64,000 nucleotides of DNA from VAXT01 sp963698015 (GCA_963698015.1 OY969109.1:1550001-1614000), one strand, 5' to 3'. Positions 6,997-17,080 are shown, numbered from the stretch's first letter. Notes: generated by a model not told the origin, from the letters alone. A program made the numbers and translations.

Positions 6997-7898
6997 GGGA
7001 CGCGCAGGCGCAGAGCGCGCGGGACGACCTCGAAGGTCGCCGGCGTCGTGCCGGGTTGCTCGCCGTCCAGCTCGACCGGGAGCGGGATCGGCGCTTCGAG
7101 CGAGACCTTCGCGCCGCGTAGGAGCTCCGCCTTCGGGTGCGGCAGGTGCGTGCCGCGGTAGATCTTCGGAAGCGTCAGGATGAGGTCACGCTTCGTGACG
7201 TCGCCGATCAGGAGCACGTCGAAGAGGCCGTCGTCCGGCTCCGCGTCCGGCGTGATCTTCATCCCGCCTGCGAGGAAGCGCCCGTTGGCGACGATCACGT
7301 CGTACATCGGCCCGGTCCGCTCCTCGCCGTCGACCGTGACTGTGAGCTGAACGTTCTTCCAGCGGGCGAAGACGGCGACCGTGCTCCACGCGTACGACGC
7401 CTTGCCGCCGAGCGCCTTGCCCGTCTCGTTCACGCGCTTGGCGACCGCGCCGCTCATGCCCGCGCTGGCGATGTTCGCGAACCACTGGGTCGCCTCCGGG
7501 CCGGCCCACGTGTCGTAGGTCGCGCGGCCGAGGTCGATCTGGCGCGTCGTCGTGCCCCGCGCGACGTCCAGGGCGCCGTCGAGGCGGTGCGGGATGCCGA
7601 AGGTGCGGACGAAGTCCCCACCGGTGCCGCGGTGGACGATCGCGAGCTCGACGCCGTCGACGCCCGCGATGCCGTTCACGACCTCGTTCACGGTTCCGTC
7701 CCCGCCGACGGCCACGATCAGGCGCGCGCCGCCGGCGGCCGCCTCGTGCGCCAGCTCCGCCAGGTGCTCAGGGCGCTCGGAGAGGAACGCGTCGCCGGTC
7801 AGGCCGCGGTCGGCCGCGCGGCGGGCGATCTCGGGCCAGCGCTTCCCGGTCGCGCCTCCGTCCGAGGCCGGGTTGACGAGGAACGCGATGTGGCTAAT
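6993..7898 (-). CDS. Diacylglycerol/sphingosine kinase-like lipid kinase, probable ATT start
   Basis: A 301-aa member of the DAGK catalytic family (YegS/DgkB-like), predicted to phosphorylate a lipid or lipid-linked diol with ATP. The nucleotide-binding core includes VGGDGTVNEVVNG near residue 65 and HRGTGGDFVRTFG after it; the C-terminal beta-rich domain ends at GTTPATFEVVPRALRLRVP. The first canonical start (GTG at 7715) would delete the conserved N-terminal strand IAFLVNPASDGGATGKRW, which is clearly coded upstream. In that frame a TGA lies only about five codons before ATT at 7896-7898, so translation must start at ATT (or a nearby ATC). The ATT overlaps the TAG of the upstream phosphorylase gene, as in a coupled operon. 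Confidence 0.85.
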   Translation of the reverse strand: MSHIAFLVNPASDGGATGKRWPEIARRAADRGLTGDAFLSERPEHLAELAHEAAAGGARLIVAVGGDGTVNEVVNGIAGVDGVELAIVHRGTGGDFVRTFGIPHRLDGALDVARGTTTRQIDLGRATYDTWAGPEATQWFANIASAGMSGAVAKRVNETGKALGGKASYAWSTVAVFARWKNVQLTVTVDGEERTGPMYDVIVANGRFLAGGMKITPDAEPDDGLFDVLLIGDVTKRDLILTLPKIYRGTHLPHPKAELLRGAKVSLEAPIPLPVELDGEQPGTTPATFEVVPRALRLRVP

Positions 7899-8604
7899 CG
7901 GACGTGACCGTCGTCAGCGCGACCCGCGTCATGCGGTCGACGGCTGCCTGGAGGTCCTCGTCGGAGATGCGCGTGAACTCGCCGCCGACGACGATGTCGC
8001 TGACCGTCAGCAGACACCCGGCCTGGACCTTGCGCAGCGCGCCGAGCGTGAAGATCACCGCCGCTTCCATCTCGACGGCGAGCACGCCACGAGACGACCA
8101 GCGCTCGTGACGCCCCTCGTCCGGGTCGTAGAACGTGTCCGAGGACACGATCGCGCCCACGCGCATCGGCTGGTCGAGCTCCTTCGCCGCGTGGACGGCG
8201 CCGTGCACGAGCTCCCAATCGGCGGTCGGGCAGTGCGGCTCGTGACCGACGTAATGCTGCGCCGTGCCGTCCGCCGGGACCGCGGTCAGCGCGACGATCA
8301 GGTCTCCGAGCTCGAGGTCGGACTGGAGCCCGCCGCACGTGCCGACGCGCAGGAAGCGCTTGACGCCGAGCTGGACGAGCTCCTCCATCACGATCGCCGC
8401 GGTCGGGCAGCCCATCCCGGTCGCCTGCACCGAGACCGGCCGTCCCTCGTACTCGCCCGTGTAGCCGAGCAGTCCACGCTCCTCGTTGCGCTGCACGGGC
8501 TTGTCGAAGTACGTCTCGGCGATGTACTTCGCGCGGAGCGGGTCACCGGGAAGCAGACACGCCTCGGCGTAGTCGCCGGGCTCGGCTCGGACGTGAATCG
8601 GCAC
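7894..8604 (-). CDS. deoD: Purine nucleoside phosphorylase, DeoD type
   Basis: A 236-aa hexameric-type nucleoside phosphorylase that cleaves purine nucleosides with phosphate. Family features: N-terminal HVRAEPGDYAEACLLPGDPLRAKYIAE with the phosphate-binding Gly-Asp-Pro-x-Arg, central RVGTCGGL, and the ribose/base-binding segment LAVEMEAAVIFTL followed by LTVSDIV. The length matches the E. coli DeoD class. It is the first gene of a two-gene minus-strand operon with the lipid kinase (stop/start overlap). The region upstream of its start holds the large structured element at 8618-8783, which in this orientation could lie in its leader. Confidence 0.92.
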   Translation of the reverse strand: MPIHVRAEPGDYAEACLLPGDPLRAKYIAETYFDKPVQRNEERGLLGYTGEYEGRPVSVQATGMGCPTAAIVMEELVQLGVKRFLRVGTCGGLQSDLELGDLIVALTAVPADGTAQHYVGHEPHCPTADWELVHGAVHAAKELDQPMRVGAIVSSDTFYDPDEGRHERWSSRGVLAVEMEAAVIFTLGALRKVQAGCLLTVSDIVVGGEFTRISDEDLQAAVDRMTRVALTTVTSD

Positions 8605-8617
8605 GGCGTGAGCCTAT

Positions 8618-8783
8618 AGGGAGGGCCTGTCGGGGTCTGGCTGAGCCGCAGGGCCGCGCTGCTCGCCCCGAGGCGGCGTCCTCAGTCGCCCCCGTAGTTC
8701 ATTCACTACGGGGCTCCCTGCGTCCTTGCCTCGGAACGACCATCGCGCCCCTGCGACGAGCAAGACCCCGACAGTCCCTCCCT
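8618..8783. ncRNA. Large structured intergenic element, copy 1
   Basis: Four nested pairings are visible: outer arms 8618-8637 with 8764-8783 (19 of 20 positions complementary); TGCTCG 8660-8665 with CGAGCA 8757-8762; CCGAGGC 8668-8674 with GCCTCGG 8728-8734; and a hairpin CCCCGTAG 8690-8697 with CTACGGGG 8706-8713. Two blocks, GCGTCCTCAGTCGC (8676-8689) and GCTCCCTGCGTCCTTGCCT (8713-8731), are shared exactly with the element at 17578-17665, while the stems differ but still pair. It may be a structured RNA or a mobile hairpin repeat; transcription and direction are unknown. The plus-strand TTG start at 8783 touches the last base of the outer arm. Confidence 0.6.
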
Positions 8784-9574
8784 TGCGAAGATTCGAGCCC
8801 GTGCTGATCGACCCGACCCTCGACCAGATGCTGGCGTACTGCGCCGGCGACCCGATCGAGCGCGTTTTCCTCGAGGACGCGGCCCGGCGGGGGCACTCAC
8901 GGTTCCGTGCGGTGCGCGGCGACGACGGCATCGACGGGCTCTGCTACTTCGGTGCGAACGTCGTCCCGTCGGGCCGGGGCTGCTGGGAGTTCGCCGGTGA
9001 GGCGGCGAACCGCGCCACGCGCATGATCATCGGCCAGGAGGAGGCGGTCAGCGAGCTCTGGAGCGCCGCGCAGCTCGTGATGCCGAGCCCGCGCGAGGAT
9101 CGGCCGGGGCAGCCGGTCTACGTGCTTGAGCAGGCGCCGGAACCGAGCTCGAGCGGTCTCCGCGCAGCGACGCTCAAGGACCTCGACCTGCTCGTCCCCG
9201 CCTGCGCGCTGACGCACGAGGAGGAGCTCGGCGTCGACCCGCTGCGGCGCGATCCGGTGGGCTTCCGGCGCCGGACCGCCGCCCAGATCGAGGAGGGTCG
9301 CTCGTGGCTCTGGGTCGAGAACGGAACGATCCTGTTCAAGGCAGAAGCGTCTGCGTGGACGCCGAGCGCCGTCCAGCTCCAGCAGGTCTGGGTCGACCCG
9401 GAGGCGCGGCGAGCGGGCAACGCCACCCGCGGGCTCAGCGACCTCTGCCGGCTGCTCCTCGAACGCACGCCGGCGGTCTGCCTCTTCGTGCGTCCCGAGA
9501 ACGGGGCGGCGCTCGGGCTCTACGAGAAGATCGGCATGCGCCAGGAGGGCACCTACCGCAGCGTCCTTTTCTAA
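8783..9574 (+). CDS. GNAT family N-acetyltransferase with N-terminal DUF4081-like domain
   Basis: A protein of about 263 aa. The N-terminal half (LDQMLAYCAGDPIERVFLED ... SELWSAAQLVMP) resembles the DUF4081 region found before GNAT domains in actinobacteria. The C-terminal half is an acetyl-CoA-binding GNAT domain with LQQVWVDPEARRAGNATRGLSDLC (motif A, around residues 200-225) and a final NGAALGLYEKIGMRQEGTYRSVLF typical of the last GNAT strand-helix. The motif A loop reads RRAGNATRG rather than the usual RxxGxG/A. Substrate unknown. The start is uncertain: TTG 8783, GTG 8801 and an upstream ATG at 8726 are in frame, but the ATG lies inside the structured element. Confidence 0.82.
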   Translation: MRRFEPVLIDPTLDQMLAYCAGDPIERVFLEDAARRGHSRFRAVRGDDGIDGLCYFGANVVPSGRGCWEFAGEAANRATRMIIGQEEAVSELWSAAQLVMPSPREDRPGQPVYVLEQAPEPSSSGLRAATLKDLDLLVPACALTHEEELGVDPLRRDPVGFRRRTAAQIEEGRSWLWVENGTILFKAEASAWTPSAVQLQQVWVDPEARRAGNATRGLSDLCRLLLERTPAVCLFVRPENGAALGLYEKIGMRQEGTYRSVLF

Positions 9575-9576
9575 CT

Positions 9577-9595
9577 TAGTAACACAGTGTTACTA
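9577..9595. promoter_or_regulatory. Perfect 19-bp palindrome upstream of tilS
   Basis: TAGTAACAC-A-GTGTTACTA is perfectly symmetric and AT-rich relative to its surroundings. It lies 2 bp after the GNAT stop and 14 bp before the tilS ATG. The size and symmetry suit a dimeric regulator's operator that would overlap the tilS promoter, rather than a terminator. Confidence 0.55.
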
Positions 9596-9609
9596 GGTAC
9601 CTTTCGCGC

Positions 9610-10587
9610 ATGGAACCGCGTCAATTTCGGAAGGCAGTCGAAACCGACGTCCGCGGGCACGACCTGATTGCGCCCGGAGGTGCGGTCACGTGCCTGGTGT
9701 CGGGCGGCGCGGACTCGACCTGCCTCTGGCACGTGCTGCGCGAGCTCGGATACGGCGTCTCGGCGCTGCACGTGAACCACGGCCTGCGCGGACCCGAGTC
9801 CGACGAAGACGCCGAGTTCTGCCGGGACGTCTTCGGAGCCGAGGTCGTGGACGGCAGCGGCGGGCGTACCGAGGACGAGTGGCGCGCCATCCGCTACTCG
9901 TTCGCGGCCGACCGGCTCCGCGCCACCGGCCACACCGCATCGGACCAGGTCGAGACGGTCATCTACCGGATCGTCGCGAGCGGGGCCCCGGGCAAGATCG
10001 ACTGGCGCCGCGACGACGGCGTCGTCAGGCCGCTGCTCGGCCGCTGGCGCGAGGAGACCGAGGCGTACTGCCTCGCCGCGGGCCTCGACTTCCGCCGCGA
10101 CAGCTCGAACCCGGGCTCGAAGCGCGGCCTGATCCGCGACGAGATCCTGCCGCTCCTGCGCCGGTTGCACCCGGCCGCGGAGGGCAACCTGCTGCGGCTC
10201 GCGGACCGGAAGACGGCGCCACCGGAGCTCGTCGAGCTGCTCGACTCGATCGACGGCTCAGCGCGGCTCGACCTCGGCGGCGGGCGCCAGATCGTCCGCG
10301 AGTACGACCGCGCGTGGGTCGAGCGTTCCCCGGTCGCCCTCGACCAGGAGGTGCGCTGGGGCCCGTGGCGGATCACCGCCGAGGAAAAGGGGCTTAAGGT
10401 ACGCGGGTGGCGTCCGGGCGATCATCTGGCAGGGCGTAGGAAGAAGATCCAGGACGTGTTCGTCGACGCGAAGGTGCCCCGGTCGGAGCGCGAGTCGTGG
10501 CCGCTCGTCGTGCGCGGCGACGAGGTGGTGGCCGTGCCGGGCATCGTCGAGGTCGACGGAGTCGAGGCGGTTCGTGAGCCAGACTGA
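9610..10587 (+). CDS. tilS: tRNA(Ile)-lysidine synthase
   Basis: A 325-aa N-type ATP pyrophosphatase that ligates lysine to C34 of the CAU anticodon of tRNA-Ile2, changing decoding from AUG to AUA. The PP-loop SGGADSTCLW is at about residues 31-40, followed by LHVNHGLRG and the helical segment GHTASDQVETVIYRIV. A C-terminal TilS domain (KGLKVRGWRPGDHLAGRRKKIQDVF) recognises the acceptor region. The length is typical of the shorter actinobacterial forms. It overlaps hpt by 14 bp and sits at the head of the conserved tilS-hpt-ftsH block. Confidence 0.95.
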   Translation: MEPRQFRKAVETDVRGHDLIAPGGAVTCLVSGGADSTCLWHVLRELGYGVSALHVNHGLRGPESDEDAEFCRDVFGAEVVDGSGGRTEDEWRAIRYSFAADRLRATGHTASDQVETVIYRIVASGAPGKIDWRRDDGVVRPLLGRWREETEAYCLAAGLDFRRDSSNPGSKRGLIRDEILPLLRRLHPAAEGNLLRLADRKTAPPELVELLDSIDGSARLDLGGGRQIVREYDRAWVERSPVALDQEVRWGPWRITAEEKGLKVRGWRPGDHLAGRRKKIQDVFVDAKVPRSERESWPLVVRGDEVVAVPGIVEVDGVEAVREPD

Positions 10588-11140
10588 GCTCGAGAGCGCT
10601 GTCGCCGAGATCCTCGTCGACGAGGAGTCACTCCGCGCGCGCGTCGCAGAGCTCGGCGAGGAGATCTCGACCGACTACGCGGGCCGCGACCTGCTGCTAG
10701 TCGGGGTGCTCAAGGGCGCGGTCTTCTTCATGGCCGACCTGATGCGCCAGCTGACCGTCCCCTGCGAGGTCGACTTCATGGCGATCTCGAGCTACGGCGC
10801 CGCGAGCGACTCCTCGGGCGTCGTGCGCATCCTCAAGGACCTCGACATCCCGATCGAGAGCCGGCACGTCCTCGTCGTCGAGGACATCATCGACTCCGGG
10901 CTGACGCTCTCGTACCTGATGCGGAACCTCACCGCCCGCCGGCCGGCCACGCTCGAGGTGTGCGCGCTCCTCACCAAACCCGAGCGGCGCGAGATCGACG
11001 TGCCCGTCCGTTACGTCGGGTTCGAGATCCCGAACCGGTTCGTGGTCGGGTACGGGCTCGATCTTGCCGAGAGATACAGAAACCTCCCGTACGTGGGCGT
11101 CCTGCAGGAAGACGCGGGTGGAGGTGTAACGAGGCCGTAA
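10574..11140 (+). CDS. hpt: Hypoxanthine phosphoribosyltransferase
   Basis: A 188-aa type I phosphoribosyltransferase that salvages hypoxanthine or guanine with PRPP to give IMP or GMP. The PRPP-binding loop VLVVEDIIDSGLTLSYLM is near residue 97. The early LLLVGVLKGAVFFMADLMR carries the Lys-Gly pyrophosphate loop. FEIPNRFVVGYGLDLAERYRNLPYVGVL is the conserved C-terminal hood and metal site. It starts at GTG 10574 inside tilS, so the two are translationally coupled. A strong hairpin follows 20 bp after the stop. Confidence 0.96.
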   Translation: MSQTELESAVAEILVDEESLRARVAELGEEISTDYAGRDLLLVGVLKGAVFFMADLMRQLTVPCEVDFMAISSYGAASDSSGVVRILKDLDIPIESRHVLVVEDIIDSGLTLSYLMRNLTARRPATLEVCALLTKPERREIDVPVRYVGFEIPNRFVVGYGLDLAERYRNLPYVGVLQEDAGGGVTRP

Positions 11141-11160
11141 GCCATCGCTCGTCGATGCCG

Positions 11161-11202
11161 ATTTCAGGACGCACGGCCTTCGGTCGTGCGTCCGTCGGAA
11201 AT
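11161..11202 (+). terminator. Strong hairpin after hpt
   Basis: GGACGCACG (11167-11175) pairs with CGTGCGTCC (11185-11193), continued inward by CC/GG around TTC and flanked by ATTTC (11161-11165) pairing with GAAAT (11198-11202). It separates hpt from ftsH and probably terminates or attenuates read-through. Confidence 0.65.
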
Positions 11203-11308
11203 GACCGGTCGAACCAACCCGAATCCTCACCGCCAGCGTTCCAGGAAACCGCTCGCGGGGGAAAGTACGAATAAGTAACGCTGCTACTGTGCTACAGGAC
11301 GCCCTGCT

Positions 11309-13261
<1,953 letters not shown>

Positions 13262-13269
13262 CTCGCTTC

Positions 13270-13335
13270 CCTGGCCGGCGTCGGGCTCCCGCCGGGCGAA
13301 GCCCGGCTCCGCCCGCCGCCTCGCGGCGCGCCAGG
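13270..13335 (+). terminator. Multi-hairpin region after ftsH
   Basis: An outer stem CCTGGC (13270-13275) / GCCAGG (13330-13335) encloses GCCGGGC-GAA-GCCCGGC (13291-13307) and CGCCGC-CTC-GCGGCG (13314-13328). It begins 9 bp after the ftsH stop and may be a complex terminator, or another hairpin-rich repeat like those at 2701 and 8618. Confidence 0.5.
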
Positions 13336-13386
13336 AAACCGAGAACGACCCGGCATAGGCCGGCGTGAGCCCTCGTTGTTCGAGGC

Positions 13387-14304
13387 ATGAGCGAGCGACG
13401 GACGGCGTATCTGCTCCTCTTCGCGATGGCGGTCTGCTTCGGCGGGACCTGGCCTGCCGGGAAGCTCGCCGTCGAGGCCGTCACCCCGTTCACCGTCGCA
13501 GCGACGCGGTTCACCCTGGCGACGCTTCTGCTCGCCGTCTGGGCGGCCCGCCGCGACGGCTTCGTTCGGCTGACCCGTCGCGACTTGCCGCTCGTTCTCG
13601 CGCTCGGAGCGACTGCGGTCGCCGGGTACAACGCGCTCTTCCTGTACGGCCTCGAGCTCGCGCCGGCTTCCGACGGCGCGATCATCGTCCCGGGCCTGGC
13701 GCCGGTCTTTTCGATGCTCATCGCGTGGCCAGTTCTCGGTGAGCGGATCGGCGGACGGGGGATGGCGGGCCTCCTGCTCGCGTTCGCGGGCGTCACCGCC
13801 GTGATCCAGCCGAGCGGCGGCGTCGACCGCGACCGTGCGCTGGGCGCGCTGCTGTTTGTCGCGGGCGCTGCCTGCTGGGGCATCTACTCCGTGCTCGGGA
13901 AGAGTGCGACCGCGCGTTTCGGCGCCGTCACCGCCACGCTCTACGCGACCGCGACCGGCGCTCTGATGCTCATCCCGTTCAGCATCGGCGAGTCCGGCTG
14001 GTCGAAGCTCGCTGATGGGGATGCCGCGGCCTGGGTGTCGATCCTTTACCTGGCACTGTTCGGGACCGTGCTCGCGTTCGTCCTCTTCTACGAAGGTGTG
14101 AGCCGGATCGGCGCGTCGCGGGCCACCGCCTTCGCACTGCTCGTCCCGATCTTCGGTGTCCTGGGCTCGGTGCTCGTGCTCGGAGAGTCGATCGGCGCCG
14201 GGACGCTGGTGGGCGGGATCGCGATCCTCGCCGGCCTGTGGCTCGTCCAGAAGCCCGCACAGGAGCGCAAGACGGCCGCGGAGCCTCACCTGGCCGCCGA
14301 CTAG
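13387..14304 (+). CDS. EamA/DMT superfamily transporter
   Basis: A 305-aa integral membrane protein with about ten hydrophobic segments in two EamA repeats. The first repeat starts YLLLFAMAVCFGGTWPAGKLA, the second around ALLFVAGAACWGIYSVLGKSA. The small-residue-rich last helices include ATAFALLVPIFGVLGSVLVLGE, a typical DMT signature. Such proteins export amino acids or other metabolites; the substrate cannot be inferred. The gene ends 10 bp before folP and may be co-transcribed with it. The ATG at 13387 fits the first helix. Confidence 0.9.
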   Translation: MSERRTAYLLLFAMAVCFGGTWPAGKLAVEAVTPFTVAATRFTLATLLLAVWAARRDGFVRLTRRDLPLVLALGATAVAGYNALFLYGLELAPASDGAIIVPGLAPVFSMLIAWPVLGERIGGRGMAGLLLAFAGVTAVIQPSGGVDRDRALGALLFVAGAACWGIYSVLGKSATARFGAVTATLYATATGALMLIPFSIGESGWSKLADGDAAAWVSILYLALFGTVLAFVLFYEGVSRIGASRATAFALLVPIFGVLGSVLVLGESIGAGTLVGGIAILAGLWLVQKPAQERKTAAEPHLAAD

Positions 14305-14314
14305 GCTGCGCCCG

Positions 14315-15130
14315 ATGAGCGCCATCGAGGAGCGGTTCCCGCGCCCGTCGGTGATGGGCGTCGTCAACGTCACTCCGGACTCGTTCTCCGACGGGGGCGT
14401 CAACTTCCGGCCCGAGGACGCTGTCGCATCCGCGCGTCACATGGTCGAGGAGGGCGCCGCGATCGTCGACATCGGCGGGGAGTCGACGCGCCCGGGCTCC
14501 GTCGCCGTCCCGGCCGACGAGGAGCTGCGCCGGGTCGGTCCGGTGCTCGAGCAGCTCGGCGGCGACATCCCCGTTTCGATCGACACGGCGAAAGCCGAGG
14601 TCGCGCGGCGCGCGATCGAGCTCGGCGCCGAGCTCGTGAACGACGTCACGGCTCTGCGCGGCGACCCCGACCTGGCCGAGGTCGTCGCCTCGTCCGGCGC
14701 GTACCTGTGCCTGATGCACATGCAGGGCGAGCCGAGGACGATGCAGGACGACCCGACGTACGAGGACGTGGCTGCCGAGGTCGCGTCGTTCCTCGAAGAT
14801 CGCCTCGCGTTCGCCGTCGAAGCGGGCATCCCCGAAGACCGGATCTGCCTCGACCCGGGCTTCGGCTTCGGAAAGACCGTGGAGCAGAACTTCGAGCTCC
14901 TCGGCCGGCTCGGCGAGATCGTGGCGCTCGGCCGGCCGGTGCTGGTCGGGCTCTCGCGGAAGCGGTCGCTCGGCCGGATCCTCGGCGACCCGCACGCGAC
15001 CACGGCCCCGCTGTCCGCGAGCCTCGCGGCTGCCGTAGAGGCTTACGAGCGCGGCGCTGCGATCTTCCGCGTGCACGACGTCCGCGAGCACATCGAGGCG
15101 CTGACCGTCGCGGCGGCGGTCCCCCGGTGA
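14315..15130 (+). CDS. folP: Dihydropteroate synthase
   Basis: A 271-aa TIM-barrel enzyme that condenses p-aminobenzoate with hydroxymethyl-dihydropterin pyrophosphate in folate synthesis; it is the sulfonamide target. Motifs: VMGVVNVTPDSFSDGG near the N-terminus, DIGGESTRPGS around residue 53, pterin-binding DPGFGFGKTVEQNFELL around residue 183 and VGLSRKRSLG following. The ATG at 14315 gives the standard length. The stop overlaps the folB start (GTGA). Confidence 0.97.
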   Translation: MSAIEERFPRPSVMGVVNVTPDSFSDGGVNFRPEDAVASARHMVEEGAAIVDIGGESTRPGSVAVPADEELRRVGPVLEQLGGDIPVSIDTAKAEVARRAIELGAELVNDVTALRGDPDLAEVVASSGAYLCLMHMQGEPRTMQDDPTYEDVAAEVASFLEDRLAFAVEAGIPEDRICLDPGFGFGKTVEQNFELLGRLGEIVALGRPVLVGLSRKRSLGRILGDPHATTAPLSASLAAAVEAYERGAAIFRVHDVREHIEALTVAAAVPR

Positions 15131-15477
15131 TCCTCGAGCTCGAGGGCCTCGCGATCTTCGGCCGGCACGGCGTGCTCGAGGAGGAGCGGCGCGATGGCCA
15201 GGAGTTCCATTACGACATCAGCCTCGACGTCGGCGACGCGGGCGCGTCGGATCGGATCGAGGACGCCGTCGATTACCGAGAGGTCGCCGACTGTGTGCGC
15301 GAGGTCTCGGACAGCAGGGACTTCAACCTGATCGAGGCGCTCGCCCAGGCGGTCGCCGACGCGCTCCTCGAACGCTTCCCGGCCCGCTTGGTGCGAGTCC
15401 AGGTGACGAAGACGAATCCCGCGGGCGTCGGCGCCCGCTTCGCGAGCGTCAGTGTCGAGCAGGCTTCTTCGCGTTGA
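15127..15477 (+). CDS. folB: Dihydroneopterin aldolase
   Basis: A 116-aa tunnel-fold enzyme that converts dihydroneopterin to 6-hydroxymethyl-dihydropterin and glycolaldehyde. Family features: LEGLAIFGRHGVLEEERRDG with active-site Glu, IEDAVDYREVADCV, FNLIEALAQAVADALLE, and a C-terminal VQVTKTNPA strand with the conserved Lys. It starts at GTG 15127 inside the folP stop. Its last 29 bp overlap the 3' end of the antisense subtilase gene, which separates it from folK. Confidence 0.95.
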   Translation: MILELEGLAIFGRHGVLEEERRDGQEFHYDISLDVGDAGASDRIEDAVDYREVADCVREVSDSRDFNLIEALAQAVADALLERFPARLVRVQVTKTNPAGVGARFASVSVEQASSR

Positions 15478-17080
15478 CGACCGAGGCCGAGAGGAGGTAG
15501 CTGACCCCGGCCGGGTGCCGGGAGGCGTTGGCGTTTCCGCCTGCATAGGACGCCTCGGCGTAGAAGTAGGCGCCCTTGCGGCCGGTGTTCTGAACGCGGA
15601 GGCGCTCGCGCTTCTTGCCGGACCGCTCCGAGAGCCCTCGCGAGTCCCGCTTCCGGGCCCGGCCCGTCTCGAGCACGCTCACGGTCTTCGGCCCCCAGAG
15701 CGCGAGGTCGACGTCTCCGCCGCCGGGCTGGAGCGCGACCGAGGCCGCCTTGCGGCCCGGCACCCAGAGCCGGTAGACATCGCGAGGGTCGTCGCCCCGG
15801 TCGAGGCGCGCGGCGATGCTGCCGCTCTTGTGCCCGGCCAACGTCAGCGGCGCGGCCGCGTGGTGGAGGATCCCGCTCGGCTTGATGTACGAGACGTCCT
15901 CGTTCGGCTCCTGCGGGTCGCGCGGCGGCGGGGCCGCCGCCAGCGCGGCGGGGATGTCGAGCCGCCCGAAGCCGGAGAACTGGTCGAAGCCCGGCATCCA
16001 CACGTCCTGGGCCGACGCACGCATCACGTCGAATACCTGCGCGGCGTCGAGCGTCGGCCGGACCGTCCAGACCCAGTCGGCCGCGGCTGCGACCATCGGC
16101 GAGGCGAAGCTCGTCCCGTCGAACTGGTCGTAGTTGTCGGGCGGGTGGAGCGTCGTCGGAACAGCAACCCAGATGCGCTCGCCCGGCGCCGCCAGGTCGA
16201 CGTGCGGTGAGCCGGTCGTGAAGAACGAGGGAACGCCGGTCGAGTCGAGGGCGCCGACGGTCAGGACATGGGGGAGGCTGGCCGGATACTCGGTCGGGCT
16301 CCCGTTCTGGCGGCTGTTCCCCGCGGCGGCGACGACGAGCGTGCCGGCGGCTTGCGTGACCGCGATCATCCGGTCGATCAACGGGTTCCTGATCTCGGAG
16401 CCGAGGCTGAGGTTGACGACGCCCTGGCCGACGTGGATCGCCGCGTCAAGGCCGCGGATCACGTCGCCCGCGGTGATTCCGGTCCCGGCCGGGCTCGCGT
16501 CCCAGACGTACAGGTTCGCCTGCGGATAGACGCCGACGACGCCGAGGTTGTTCCTCGGCGCGGCTGCGACCGACGCGACTGCGGTCCCGTGCTCCTCGTT
16601 CTGGCCGGACGTGCTCTGCCGGTTGAGCGCCGTTGTGAAGGGTCGCCCCGCGAACTCCTCGTGCGTGAGGTCGACGCCCGTGTCGATGATCGTCAGCGGC
16701 TTGCCGGCACCGGGCGGGACGGCGCCGTCCGCGTGGACGAAGGGAATCCACCAGTCGTCCCCCTCCCGCGGCAGCGCGCTCAGCGTCGACAGCGGCTGGT
16801 CGGGAGTGACCTGGGAGACGAGGCCCGAGCGCAGCAGCCCAGGAAGCACCTGCAGCGCCGAGCGCGTGGGCACCCGCCAGATCGGAAGCGCCGACGCGAT
16901 CTTCTCGCCGCCCGCCTCGCGGAGTGCGGGCCCGGCGCCGGGCTTCGCGAGGACGAGCCCCGCGCGATAGGGAGCGAGCTCGCGCCCGAGGGCACTCCCG
17001 GCGAGCGCCGTCGACGGCACGGCGAACGCGAGAGCTGCGAATACGATCATGATCCCGAGACGCTTCAAGGCGGCGAACAT
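15449..17080 (-). CDS. Secreted subtilisin-like serine protease (S8)
   Basis: A 543-aa predicted secreted protease. A signal peptide (RLGIMIVFAALAFAVPSTALA) opens the protein. The subtilase core has the triad in order: Asp in TIIDTGVDLTH (about residue 115), His in EEHGTAVASVAA (about 145), Ser in FDGTSFASPMVAAAA (about 330). The C-terminal region (about 370-543) is beta-rich with a pre-peptidase-like pattern (DVYRLWVPGRKAASVALQPG) and a basic, Arg-rich tail. The gene lies antisense between folB and folK, overlapping folB by 29 bp at its 3' end and the folK start region by 32 bp. ATG 17080 is chosen for the signal peptide. Confidence 0.92.
   Translation of the reverse strand: MFAALKRLGIMIVFAALAFAVPSTALAGSALGRELAPYRAGLVLAKPGAGPALREAGGEKIASALPIWRVPTRSALQVLPGLLRSGLVSQVTPDQPLSTLSALPREGDDWWIPFVHADGAVPPGAGKPLTIIDTGVDLTHEEFAGRPFTTALNRQSTSGQNEEHGTAVASVAAAPRNNLGVVGVYPQANLYVWDASPAGTGITAGDVIRGLDAAIHVGQGVVNLSLGSEIRNPLIDRMIAVTQAAGTLVVAAAGNSRQNGSPTEYPASLPHVLTVGALDSTGVPSFFTTGSPHVDLAAPGERIWVAVPTTLHPPDNYDQFDGTSFASPMVAAAADWVWTVRPTLDAAQVFDVMRASAQDVWMPGFDQFSGFGRLDIPAALAAAPPPRDPQEPNEDVSYIKPSGILHHAAAPLTLAGHKSGSIAARLDRGDDPRDVYRLWVPGRKAASVALQPGGGDVDLALWGPKTVSVLETGRARKRDSRGLSERSGKKRERLRVQNTGRKGAYFYAEASYAGGNANASRHPAGVSYLLSASVVNAKKPARH

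Noticed and set aside
11252..11300. Second copy of the tilS palindrome before ftsH
   Set aside because: AGTAAC and GTGCTAC are present but do not form a symmetric site.
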